A stretch of DNA of 32,413 nt from Chitinophagaceae bacterium. Lineage in GTDB: Bacteria > Bacteroidota > Bacteroidia > Chitinophagales > Chitinophagaceae. Each line of letters begins with the position of its first letter. Position 1 is the first letter of the stretch. This document shows, piece after piece, positions 1 through 8,981 of the stretch. The translations under genes and the position numbers were made by a program. Below the pieces are notes generated by a model. That model had not been told where the DNA came from and did not search any database. It saw nothing but the letters and a program-made list of their open reading frames with translations. The stretch lies in contig JAICHT010000003.1 in NCBI GenBank assembly GCA_025924755.1, positions 1 to 32,413 on the forward strand, read 5' to 3'.

Positions 1-111
1 ATGATTTTAATGGGATTGAAACGTTTTACTAAAGCCCAACCTTTTAACAGCAAAGATGCACGCAGAAGAATTGCGGATGCCTTAATTGAACACAAGTACT
101 ATTTTTTATAA
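1..111 (+). CDS. 3' end of a CDS running in from the left edge (or a very short ORF); product unknown
   Basis: Frame 1 is open from base 1 to TAA at 109-111: MILMGLKRFTKAQPFNSKDARRRIADALIEHKYYFL. The true start is probably outside the window. Confidence 0.45.
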   Translation: MILMGLKRFTKAQPFNSKDARRRIADALIEHKYYFL

Positions 112-204
112 TTAAAACTCAGTAAGGAAAAGTTTTAGCGCATTCCTTACCTCACAATATACTTTGTATAAACAATGTACTTATTGATAGCTTCAACCAT
201 CTTG

Positions 205-250
205 TTACAAATAAAATAGCCTCTTTCATCGGAGGCTATTTTATTTGTAA
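205..250. terminator. Long perfect inverted repeat, likely bidirectional intrinsic terminator
   Basis: TTACAAATAAAATAGCCTC (205-223), 8-nt loop, GAGGCTATTTTATTTGTAA (232-250): 19-bp perfect stem with a GC-rich apex and AT-rich base. Confidence 0.7.
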
Positions 251-308
251 GTATAATTGCGTAAATACTATCTTTAATCGTAATGCCTGCCTATAGTTCC
301 TTTTAGGA

Positions 309-1820
309 ATGGCAATTTTAAATTCTTTTATGAAACAACTATTCAGTTTTATCCTATGCCTTGTAATGACTTCACCTGTTTTTTCGCAGTCTAAATTATC
401 GAATGTTACTGCACCACCCGCTTTATCTGCCATCAAGGAAAGCGATTTGCATCATGATATTTTTGCACTGGCAAGCGATGCGATGCGGGGCAGAAGAGCC
501 GGTACCCTTGATGAATTACGTGCTGCGGCATGGGTAGCACAGCAGGCACAAAAAGCAGGATTAAAACCAGCAGGCGATGATAGCACTTATTTCCAGTTTT
601 TTTCATTAGAACGTCATGTAACTGCGGATAATAGTGAAATAAAAATCAATGGCACCCACCTTCAGTTGTGGAAAGATGCCTGGGTGATTGACCCGGTAAA
701 TGCTACTGTAAATGGCAATGTTGTTTGGCTTTCTTCATTGGGGGATACTGCGAAGCCAGAAATCAACGGCAGCATTGTAGCTATGAATATTTTTCCACCT
801 ACGCCGGTGCCGCCATCATGGGTAAGCTTGTGGGGGTTCCGGTATATTTATATTGCCGTGCTGCAGCAAGCAAGAGTATTAAAAGCACATGGTGCCAAAG
901 CCGTTGTTTTGGTGGCAGATAGTACCGCATCGGCACAGTTAACTCCCATGGAGCACGTGCTGGATTTTGAAGAAGGTTCCTATGATTTAGAGGGTGATAA
1001 TGTGAAGCTAAAGAATAATATGCCTGTTATTTTAGTGAGCCGAAATAATGCAAATGCATTACAGCAACCCGGCGCCACCTTTACTGCCAACCTGTACCAA
1101 AACAGCTTTATATACCCTTCGGTAAATGTAGTTGCCGCGGTGCCGGGCACCGATGCAAACCTCAAAAAAGAATATGTCTTATTCAGCGGTCACCATGACC
1201 ATGATGGAGTAGGAAACCCGCTAAACGGCGATTCCATTTGGAATGGTGCCGATGACAATGCATCTGTAAGTGTAGCCTTGCTAGCTATCGGCCGCGCATG
1301 GGTAAAAAAACCCGGTAAGCGTTCGGCACTATTTGTATGGCACGGTGCTGAAGAACGCGGATTGTTGGGTTCACGCTGGTATGCGCAACATCCAACCGTA
1401 TCGAAGGAAAGCATCGTTGCAGTAATAAATGGAGATATGATTGGGCGCAATAATCCCGATTCAGCTGCGCTGCTAGGCGTTACGCCACCTCACCGAAACT
1501 CGATGGATTTGGTAAATGCCGCATACACAGCCAATCAGCAAACAGGTAGGTTTAAAATTGATACTACGTGGGATAATGCAGCACATCCGGAGCATTGGTA
1601 TTTTAGAAGTGATCATTTGCCATATGCACAGGCAGGCATCCCCTCCATTATGTTCTCTACTTTATTGCACCCGGATTATCATACGCCAAGAGATGAACCG
1701 CAGCGGATTGATATGGCCAAACTAACCCGCATGACCAAATGGATGTATGCTACCGGATGGATGGTTTCTAACACAGCTATACGTCCCGCATTGGATCCAA
1801 ATTTTAAATTAGAACGTTAA
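309..1820 (+). CDS. Secreted M28-family zinc metallopeptidase; start may be the internal ATG at 330
   Basis: Signal-peptide-like MKQLFSFILCLVMTSPVFSQ. M28 metal-site motifs SGHHDHDG, GADDNASV, HGAEERGLLGSRWYA, INGDMIGR and HPDYHTPRDE. Confidence 0.88.
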   Translation: MAILNSFMKQLFSFILCLVMTSPVFSQSKLSNVTAPPALSAIKESDLHHDIFALASDAMRGRRAGTLDELRAAAWVAQQAQKAGLKPAGDDSTYFQFFSLERHVTADNSEIKINGTHLQLWKDAWVIDPVNATVNGNVVWLSSLGDTAKPEINGSIVAMNIFPPTPVPPSWVSLWGFRYIYIAVLQQARVLKAHGAKAVVLVADSTASAQLTPMEHVLDFEEGSYDLEGDNVKLKNNMPVILVSRNNANALQQPGATFTANLYQNSFIYPSVNVVAAVPGTDANLKKEYVLFSGHHDHDGVGNPLNGDSIWNGADDNASVSVALLAIGRAWVKKPGKRSALFVWHGAEERGLLGSRWYAQHPTVSKESIVAVINGDMIGRNNPDSAALLGVTPPHRNSMDLVNAAYTANQQTGRFKIDTTWDNAAHPEHWYFRSDHLPYAQAGIPSIMFSTLLHPDYHTPRDEPQRIDMAKLTRMTKWMYATGWMVSNTAIRPALDPNFKLER

Positions 1821-1841
1821 CCCTCTTCATAACATCATCCA

Positions 1842-4256
1842 ATGGCTGCTTTCAATTGTTATAAAAAAACCAGTACTATTATATGGCTCCTGTTGCTAAG
1901 CTGCATATCCGTTTCTGCACAAAACAACAATCCGGATCTTTTGCACAAACCCTGGAAAGCATATTGGATTACGGCCCCCGGCGTGTCTTCAAATGGTTAT
2001 GGCGTCTATCACTTTAGAAAGAATTTTGAGATTGCCTCAAAGCCTGTCTCTTTTATAATTCATGTGTCAGGAGATAACAGGTACAAACTATATGTAAATG
2101 GAACACTGGCTTCTTTAGGGCCTGCCCGAAGCGATCTTTTTCATTGGAATTATGAAACCGTTGATATCGCTCCTTATTTGCGCATGGGCAAAAACGCAAT
2201 ATCGTCTGTTGTTTGGAACGATGGCGATTTAAGGCCTGAATCACAAATATCATTTCGAACCGCTTTTATCCTTCAGGGAGCTTCGGCTACAGAAGAAGTT
2301 ATCAATACCGATACCAGCTGGAAGTGTGCAAAAGATAGCAGCTACCAGCCTTTATCGCCCCAATTGGTTTACTCATATTATGTAGCCGGCCCCGGAGAAT
2401 TTGTGGATATGCGTCAATCAACCAATAACTGGCTGACTATTGATTTTAATGATGGCGGATGGAATAAAGCCCAACCTATATTTAATGGGTTACCAAAAGG
2501 TGCTTTTGCTTATACCGATGGATGGATGCTGGTACCCCGGCCGATACCGGCATTGGAATTATCTACCCAGCGTTTAAGCAAAGTACGCAGCGCTGAAGGT
2601 ATTTCATTACCGGCTTCTTTTCCGGAAAATAAAACAGCCATTACCATTCCGGCTAATGCCAGCACCACCATTTTGTTAGATCAGACTTTTTTAACCAATG
2701 CGTTTCCTACACTTGTTTTTAGCAAAGGCAAAGAGGCTACTATGGTTTTAGGATATGCCGAAGCCTTATATATCAATGAAGAGGATAATAAGGATTGGCG
2801 GGCACAACATCAGAAAGGCAACCGGGATAGTATTGAAGGAAAAAGATTTGTAGGTAGAAAAGATTCCATCATTTCTAACGGAACAGCGTCACAACAATTT
2901 ACTTCATTGGAATGGCGAACGTATCGCTATCTGCAACTTAAGATCACCACTCGAAATGAACCGCTAACCATTGATGATATCTACGGAACTTTTGTAGGTT
3001 ACCCGTTTCAGCTGAAAGCAAAATTTAATACGGATGATCCGGAACTATCAAAGATCATGGAAGTGGGTTGGCATACTGCCAGGCTTTGTGCTATCGAAAC
3101 CTATATGGACTGTCCTTACTACGAGCAATTGCAATACGTAGGCGACACCCGTATTCAGGGTTTGATTTCATTATACAATAGTGGTGATGACCGTTTGATG
3201 CGCAATGCCATTAACCTCATTGATGCATCCCGCATGGCAGAAGGTCTTACTTTAAGCCGCTATCCTACGGCTTCCCCGCAGGAGATTGCACCCTTTTCGT
3301 TATGGTGGATTGGTATGCTACACGATTACTGGATGTACAGGCCGGATGCCGACTTCATCAAAAATAAACTGCCAGGTATGCGTCAGGTACTTTGGTTTTT
3401 TAGTCAATACCAGCAAAAAGATGGCTCGCTCAGAAACCTGCCCTACTGGAGTTTTACCGATTGGGCAGAAGGCAACGGCTGGCACAATGGGATTGCCCCG
3501 ATGGGCAAAGACGGATCTTCCGCTTCACTGGATTTACAGTTGCTTTGGGCATATCAGATTGCTACGGAGTTAGAAAGTAAATTAGGCATGCAGGCTTACG
3601 CCACTCAATATAAAGCGGCGGCGGATATATTAAAAGCAACGATTCGCAAAAAATATTGGGATGCGGGTAAACATCTGTTTGCAGATGTACCGGAAAAAGA
3701 TTTGTATTCGCAGCATGTAAATGCCTTAGCTATTCTCACGGGTATGGTTACCGGAACGGAAGCCAATGGTTTAGCCAAAAAAATTCTTACTGATACCTCC
3801 CTTACACCAGCCACTATTTATTTTAAATACTATGTGCACCAGGCGCTGATAAAAGCAGGGTTGGGCAATGATTATTTAAATTGGCTGGATGTGTGGCATC
3901 AGAATCTTAAAATGGGAATGACGACCTGGGCCGAAATATCGGATATCAACAATACCCGTTCTGATTGTCATGCCTGGGGGGCTCATCCTAATATTGAATT
4001 TTTGCGAACCGTGCTGGGTATGGATACGGATGCGCCGGGCTTTGGTAAAGTAAAAATAGAACCGCATTTAGGAACACTAAAAAGCGCAAATGGAGAAATG
4101 CCACATCCGAATGGAATGATAAAAGTGCAATACCGTTTTGAAAACAATAAATGGGTAGCCACTATAGAATTGCCTAAAAACACGCCAGGGTATTTGCTAT
4201 GGAAAGGCAAGCGGTACGAATTAAAAACGGGCCAAAAAAATGTGCTTACCTTATAA
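1842..4256 (+). CDS. Alpha-L-rhamnosidase-like glycoside hydrolase (GH78-type, six-hairpin catalytic domain), secreted
   Basis: 804 aa with signal peptide (IIWLLLLSCISVSAQ). Contains YMDCPYYEQLQYVGDTRIQGL, typical of GH78/Bac_rhamnosid, and WAEISDINNTRSDCHAWGAHPNIEFLRTVLG near the C-terminus. Confidence 0.85.
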   Translation: MAAFNCYKKTSTIIWLLLLSCISVSAQNNNPDLLHKPWKAYWITAPGVSSNGYGVYHFRKNFEIASKPVSFIIHVSGDNRYKLYVNGTLASLGPARSDLFHWNYETVDIAPYLRMGKNAISSVVWNDGDLRPESQISFRTAFILQGASATEEVINTDTSWKCAKDSSYQPLSPQLVYSYYVAGPGEFVDMRQSTNNWLTIDFNDGGWNKAQPIFNGLPKGAFAYTDGWMLVPRPIPALELSTQRLSKVRSAEGISLPASFPENKTAITIPANASTTILLDQTFLTNAFPTLVFSKGKEATMVLGYAEALYINEEDNKDWRAQHQKGNRDSIEGKRFVGRKDSIISNGTASQQFTSLEWRTYRYLQLKITTRNEPLTIDDIYGTFVGYPFQLKAKFNTDDPELSKIMEVGWHTARLCAIETYMDCPYYEQLQYVGDTRIQGLISLYNSGDDRLMRNAINLIDASRMAEGLTLSRYPTASPQEIAPFSLWWIGMLHDYWMYRPDADFIKNKLPGMRQVLWFFSQYQQKDGSLRNLPYWSFTDWAEGNGWHNGIAPMGKDGSSASLDLQLLWAYQIATELESKLGMQAYATQYKAAADILKATIRKKYWDAGKHLFADVPEKDLYSQHVNALAILTGMVTGTEANGLAKKILTDTSLTPATIYFKYYVHQALIKAGLGNDYLNWLDVWHQNLKMGMTTWAEISDINNTRSDCHAWGAHPNIEFLRTVLGMDTDAPGFGKVKIEPHLGTLKSANGEMPHPNGMIKVQYRFENNKWVATIELPKNTPGYLLWKGKRYELKTGQKNVLTL

Positions 4257-4297
4257 TGAAAACAGATGCTAACAGGATAGCTACTATCAAATAAACT

Positions 4298-5161
4298 TTA
4301 GTGCAAATCCGTAGCGTTAAACGTATCTCCCTGGTTAATATCACCGGTATCAAATCCTTTCTTTAACCAATACATCCGTTCAGCCGATGTACCGTGGGTA
4401 AAAGATTCCGGAGTTACATAACCCTGTGTTTCTTTCTGCAGACGATCATCGCCAATAGCGCTGGCTGCATTTAGTGCATCTTCCAGATCGCCTTTTTGCA
4501 GCACCGGCTTACCATTAATGGTTTTATCCTGCATATAATGCGCCCATACGCCTGCAAAAAAATCGGCCTGGAGTTCTACCCGTACCGAATACTTATTATA
4601 TTCTTCTTCGCTTAATTGTTGCCGCAGCCGGTCTACTTTATCGGTAATACCCAGTAGGTCTTGTATATGGTGGCCTACTTCGTGCGCTATCACATAAGCC
4701 TGCGCAAAATCTCCCCCGTTTGCACCAAAGCGATTTCTTAATTCATCATAAAATGAGAGGTCAATATATACGTCCTGATCGGCAGGACAGTAGAACGGGC
4801 CCGTAGCAGCGCTGGCGTTACCGCAGCCGCTTTGTGTGGCACCCGAAAAGATAACCAGTTTAGGATCTGTATATTCTTTCCCCAACTTGTTTCTAAAGTA
4901 ATCCGTCCATACATCTTCTGTAAAAGCCAGTACGGTTTTCACAAAATGCACTTCCGGTGCCTGTGCGTCTCTTTGTTCCTGGGTTATTTGCTGATTGCCG
5001 CCATCCGGCAGTTGCTGCTGCAAATCTCCGGGGTCGCCGCCTAAAAACATTTTAATAATAAAGAAGATCACGCCTACAATGCCACCCCCTACTGCAATAG
5101 GGCCACCCATTCCTCGCCTGTCTTCTACGTTACCACTTTCTCTGCCGCCATCCCAAAGCAT
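4298..5161 (-). CDS. Neutral zinc metallopeptidase (YpfJ/KPN_02809 family)
   Basis: HEVGHHIQDLLG (HExxH), MLWDGGRESGNVEDRRGMGG N-terminus followed by one TM segment, CGNASAATGPFYCPADQDVYIDLSFYDEL and ELQADFFAGVWAHY, all typical of the family. Confidence 0.92.
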   Translation of the reverse strand: MLWDGGRESGNVEDRRGMGGPIAVGGGIVGVIFFIIKMFLGGDPGDLQQQLPDGGNQQITQEQRDAQAPEVHFVKTVLAFTEDVWTDYFRNKLGKEYTDPKLVIFSGATQSGCGNASAATGPFYCPADQDVYIDLSFYDELRNRFGANGGDFAQAYVIAHEVGHHIQDLLGITDKVDRLRQQLSEEEYNKYSVRVELQADFFAGVWAHYMQDKTINGKPVLQKGDLEDALNAASAIGDDRLQKETQGYVTPESFTHGTSAERMYWLKKGFDTGDINQGDTFNATDLH

Positions 5162-5386
5162 AATAAAAATATTTATATAGCTATCTATATAAAAAACATG
5201 CCTGAATTAAAAGGCAATAAGGTACCGGGCAGCAGTATTGCTATGCTGCTTTTGTTGTGTTGGCCTCTTGTACATTCGGTAATACAATGCAGCAATAAAT
5301 AAACAGCCACTACTTTTAGGAATACATATTCTGTAATGGAAAGGTTATAATCTTTAAAGCTTAATAACTAAATACATGGCTTACCC

Positions 5387-5394
5387 TACTTTTG
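5387..5394 (+). promoter_or_regulatory. Putative Bacteroidota -7 element (TAnnTTTG) for the aminotransferase gene
   Basis: TACTTTTG, ending 24 nt before the ATG at 5419. Confidence 0.45.
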
Positions 5395-5418
5395 CAGCGA
5401 ATTTAAAATTGTAAGCAC

Positions 5419-6675
5419 ATGAAGCTTTCGCATTTGTCAGAAACGTTGATTGGTTCGGAGATTGTAAAATTGGGAGGCGAAATAAAAGAGCGAATCCGTA
5501 AAGGTGATCGTATTTATAATTTTACAGTAGGTGATTTTGACCCTTCCATTTTCCCCATTCCCAAAGAGTTAGAAAATGAGATTGTAGAAGCGTATCGGAA
5601 ACATTTTACCAACTACCCGGCTGGCGAAGGCAACCTGGATCTGCGCGAAGCCATCAGCGCTTATGCTAAAGAATTTCAGGGGCTTGACTATGATGTGAAC
5701 GAGATATTAGTTTCCTGCGGTGGCCGCCCCTTGATATATGCACTGTACCGAGCTGTATGTAATCATGGCGATAAAATTATTTACGCGGTTCCTTCTTGGA
5801 ATAATAACCACTATACCCATTTTGTAAATGGCGAACACGTAGTAATTGAAGCCAAGGCTGAAGATAATTTTATGCCTACGGCAGACGATTTGGCGCCCCA
5901 TATAAAAGGCGCTGCCTTGCTGGCTTTATGCTCGCCGCAAAACCCTACCGGCACTACTTTTCGCAAAGAGCAGTTACAGGCTATATGCAATATGGTTTTA
6001 GAGGAAAACAAGAGCCGTGGCGAAGGAGAAAAAAAGCTTTATGTGATGTACGATCAAATGTATTGGCAGCTCACTTATGGTGATATTAAGCATTACGATC
6101 CGGTTTTGTTAAATCCTGAAATGCGCCCTTACACCATCTATATTGATGCAGTAAGCAAAGTATTTGCTGCTACCGGCGTGCGGGTGGGCTGGAGCTTTGG
6201 CCCCGCTCCTGTGCTTAATAAAATGAAAGCCATCCTATCGCATGTAGGAGCATGGGCGCCAATGCCCGAACAAAAAGGCCTGGCTGTATACCTAAAGCAA
6301 ACAAAAGCTATCCAGAACTATTTAACCCATTTTAAAGTCGAAGTAGAAGAACGCCTGCGCAGCATATATAAGGGCTTTATCCAATTAAAAGAAGAAGGGT
6401 TTTCGGTAGATGCCGTATCGCCGGAAGCAGCTATTTATCTAACAATAAAGATCGACTTGACCGGCAAAAAAACCGCAGATGGAACTGTACTGCAAAACCA
6501 GGGAGATGTAACAGCTTATTTGTTGGAATATGCAAAACTGGCCGTAGTGCCTTTTTATGCATTCGGCGCACCTAAAAGCTCGCCCTGGTACCGGCTAAGC
6601 GTAGGTACCTGCAAAAAAGAAGAAATAGAGGAAATGCTTTCTAAATTAAAGGCAGCATTAGTACAGCTGCATTAA
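5419..6675 (+). CDS. Pyridoxal-phosphate-dependent aminotransferase, class I/II
   Basis: 418 aa with NFTVGDFDPSIFPIP, NYPAGEGNLDLREAI, CSPQNPTGTTF and DAVSKVFAATGVRVGW (PLP-lysine region). Confidence 0.9.
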   Translation: MKLSHLSETLIGSEIVKLGGEIKERIRKGDRIYNFTVGDFDPSIFPIPKELENEIVEAYRKHFTNYPAGEGNLDLREAISAYAKEFQGLDYDVNEILVSCGGRPLIYALYRAVCNHGDKIIYAVPSWNNNHYTHFVNGEHVVIEAKAEDNFMPTADDLAPHIKGAALLALCSPQNPTGTTFRKEQLQAICNMVLEENKSRGEGEKKLYVMYDQMYWQLTYGDIKHYDPVLLNPEMRPYTIYIDAVSKVFAATGVRVGWSFGPAPVLNKMKAILSHVGAWAPMPEQKGLAVYLKQTKAIQNYLTHFKVEVEERLRSIYKGFIQLKEEGFSVDAVSPEAAIYLTIKIDLTGKKTADGTVLQNQGDVTAYLLEYAKLAVVPFYAFGAPKSSPWYRLSVGTCKKEEIEEMLSKLKAALVQLH

Positions 6676-6911
6676 TTTTTATTGATAAGGAAATAAAAAG
6701 GCTTAAGCTCAGCCTGGGCAGCGGCCTTTAATAGGATGTTCCGTTTAGAAGTGATTTTTATACGTGCCACCAACTCATGTGCTACACAAAAGGCATCATT
6801 ACATTCAGTCTGCACCAGCAGTTGATGTAAGCAAGCAACCTGTTGTTCAAATGCTTGTTGGTTTACTTTTTCTTTAAATAATACCAACAAGTCTCGGTTT
6901 TGACTTTTCAT
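6672..6911 (-). CDS. Small hypothetical protein (79 aa)
   Basis: ORF MKSQNRDLLVLFKEKVNQQAFEQQ...; overlaps the convergent aminotransferase stop by 4 nt and lies 12 nt downstream of the 46-aa lipoprotein ORF. Confidence 0.55.
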   Translation of the reverse strand: MKSQNRDLLVLFKEKVNQQAFEQQVACLHQLLVQTECNDAFCVAHELVARIKITSKRNILLKAAAQAELKPFYFLINKN

Positions 6912-6923
6912 CTTATCATGGAT

Positions 6924-7064
6924 TTAATATCCTGCCATCCCCTTTTTACTTGGGCAACCGCAATTGCTACCCTTACCCGTACCCGAATAGTAATTTCTGT
7001 TGCACCCGGTACTCATTATCAAACTTACCAAAAACAATGCAAAAAATAAGATTTTTTTAATCAT
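6924..7064 (-). CDS. Small lipoprotein (46 aa), not in the supplied ORF track
   Basis: Reverse-strand translation MIKKILFFALFLVSLIMSTGCNRNYYSGTGKGSNCGCPSKKGMAGY*. Lipoprotein signal peptide with a lipobox-like MSTGC and a short Gly/Cys-rich mature part. Confidence 0.6.
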   Translation of the reverse strand: MIKKILFFALFLVSLIMSTGCNRNYYSGTGKGSNCGCPSKKGMAGY

Positions 7065-7146
7065 AATTCTACTTTCCTAAATTAACTACTTTACAGCAAG
7101 TTTATTATTTATTTCGTCCAGCCATGCAAAAATTAACACGAACCAA

Positions 7147-8268
7147 GTGAAACCCCTTATCAATGCCCAAAAGGAAGCCACTCCAAAGAAGAGGATTCTG
7201 GTAGCGCCGCTTGATTGGGGGTTGGGCCATGCTACCCGTTGCATACCTGTTATTCAAGAACTTATAAAAAATAATTGCGAGGTAATCATTGGTGCCGAAG
7301 GTAAAATAAAACTGTTATTACAAAGCGAGTTTCCCGAACTTACTTTTTTATCCCTGCCCGGTTACCATATCCGATACAGCCGTTATAAATGGCAAATGGC
7401 CGCAAAAATCTTTTTTCAAATTCCTTCCATATTAAAAACAATAAAGGCTGAAAATAGTTGGTTGAACGACATAGTAAAAGAATATGGCATTAATGCGGTT
7501 ATTAGCGATAACCGATATGGCCTATATCATCCCCAAATTTTTTCGGTTTTTATTACCCACCAGCTTACTATCAAAAGTTCTTTGGGAAATGGGATAGAAA
7601 AAATAGTACAGCGCCTTAACTACAGTTTTATTAACCGCTTTAATGAATGTTGGGTGCCCGATATGCAAGGCAGCGAAAACCTGGCCGGAGCTTTATCGCA
7701 CCCAATAGCAACACCCAAGATACCGCTACAATATACAGGCATATTAACAAGGTTTAAAAAAGAAAAATCAAAGCCTGCAGAAAAGCATTTGCTGGTATTA
7801 CTTTCCGGGCCGGAGCCGCAACGATCGATACTGGAGAATTTATTACTTCCACAATTAGAAACGTATCAAAAGCCGGTTCTATTCATCAGAGGCTTGCCCG
7901 AAGGAGGCACTATTTTAAATGCAGGCAACCATATTACTATCAAAAATCATTTGCCGGCCAGCCAGTTGCAGCAGGCTATAGAACAAGCTTTCTTTATCAT
8001 TAGCCGTTGTGGTTATAGTACCATTATGGATATAGCGGAGCTGAACAAAAAAAGTATTTTAATACCTACACCCGGGCAAACCGAGCAGGAATATTTAGCG
8101 AAGCATATTATGCAACAACAGTATGCCGTATGCCTTCCGCAATGCCGATTTAATTTGCAAAAAGCACTACATATGGCAGCTAATTTTCCTTATCGGCCTT
8201 TTGTACCTGGTAATAAAACTTTGCTGGCCGATGCAATAAAACCGTTGGTATTGTATTTAAATGCATGA
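7147..8268 (+). CDS. MurG-like glycosyltransferase (GT28-type fold), GTG start
   Basis: N-terminal RILVAPLDWGLGHATRCIPVIQEL and C-terminal ISRCGYSTIMDIAELNKKSILIPTPGQTEQEYLAKHI, resembling MurG-type donor-binding motifs. Confidence 0.75.
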   Translation: MKPLINAQKEATPKKRILVAPLDWGLGHATRCIPVIQELIKNNCEVIIGAEGKIKLLLQSEFPELTFLSLPGYHIRYSRYKWQMAAKIFFQIPSILKTIKAENSWLNDIVKEYGINAVISDNRYGLYHPQIFSVFITHQLTIKSSLGNGIEKIVQRLNYSFINRFNECWVPDMQGSENLAGALSHPIATPKIPLQYTGILTRFKKEKSKPAEKHLLVLLSGPEPQRSILENLLLPQLETYQKPVLFIRGLPEGGTILNAGNHITIKNHLPASQLQQAIEQAFFIISRCGYSTIMDIAELNKKSILIPTPGQTEQEYLAKHIMQQQYAVCLPQCRFNLQKALHMAANFPYRPFVPGNKTLLADAIKPLVLYLNA

Positions 8269-8349
8269 TTGCAAATAGCATTTTCTTTAGGATAACAGTA
8301 TTATAGTAGTATATTCATTTCAATACACATTCAGTGAAACTTCATGAGA

Positions 8350-8847
8350 TTATTCCAATGGATTTTTAGGGTAGTCGAAAAACAAAAACTGTTTAGTGGC
8401 TTTTTCAAAATCACTCCACTTTTTGATATCAATACTAACTGCAAAAATGCTACAGGTAGGCATATCATCAATCTTCACATCCGTGAGGCTGTTGGCAAAT
8501 TGGGTAATACCGGGGTTGTGCGAAAAAAGCGCCACTGCCTTAAAGTCGTCTTTCAGGCTTTCTACTATTGAATAAAAAGCAGCTACCGGCGCCTCGTACA
8601 ACGCTTCAGTTATATGAATATCTTTTTTGTCAAACCCATAGACCTCTGCAAAATACTTCGCTGTTTTCTTAGCCCGCTTTGCGGTACTGGATACCAGCGC
8701 ATCTACCTTAATATCTTTTTCCCGTAACCGTTTGGCCATATCTGCAGCTTCTTTTTTCCCCCGTTCATTTAAGGGTCGTTCCTCATCACTTTGGCCTGAT
8801 AGGTCCCAGCTACTTTTAGCGTGCCGAACAATCAATAATGTTTTCAT
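8350..8847 (-). CDS. sixA: SixA-like phosphohistidine phosphatase, histidine phosphatase superfamily
   Basis: MKTLLIVRHAKSSWDLSGQSDEERPLNERGKKEA (RHG motif) and FSHNPGITQFANSL. Confidence 0.85.
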   Translation of the reverse strand: MKTLLIVRHAKSSWDLSGQSDEERPLNERGKKEAADMAKRLREKDIKVDALVSSTAKRAKKTAKYFAEVYGFDKKDIHITEALYEAPVAAFYSIVESLKDDFKAVALFSHNPGITQFANSLTDVKIDDMPTCSIFAVSIDIKKWSDFEKATKQFLFFDYPKNPLE

Positions 8848-8879
8848 TATACTAATTAAAGCAGATAAGATTGTGTACG

Positions 8880-8887
8880 CAAATGTA
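8880..8887 (-). promoter_or_regulatory. Putative -7 element for the sixA-like gene
   Basis: Plus-strand CAAATGTA is minus-strand TACATTTG (TAnnTTTG), 32 nt upstream of the ATG. Confidence 0.4.
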
Positions 8888-8981
8888 TATACTAAAAAAG
8901 AACTGCCATTCTGAACGCAGTATTAGCATCTGAATTTTGGGCAATCAAACAACTCGTTCTTGGTTACAACAGTTCTAAAAT

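Noticed and set aside
5198-5302. 34-aa plus-strand ORF (MPELKGNKVPGSSIAMLLLLCWPLVHSVIQCSNK)
   Set aside because: Short, no clear ribosome-binding context or family; could arise by chance.
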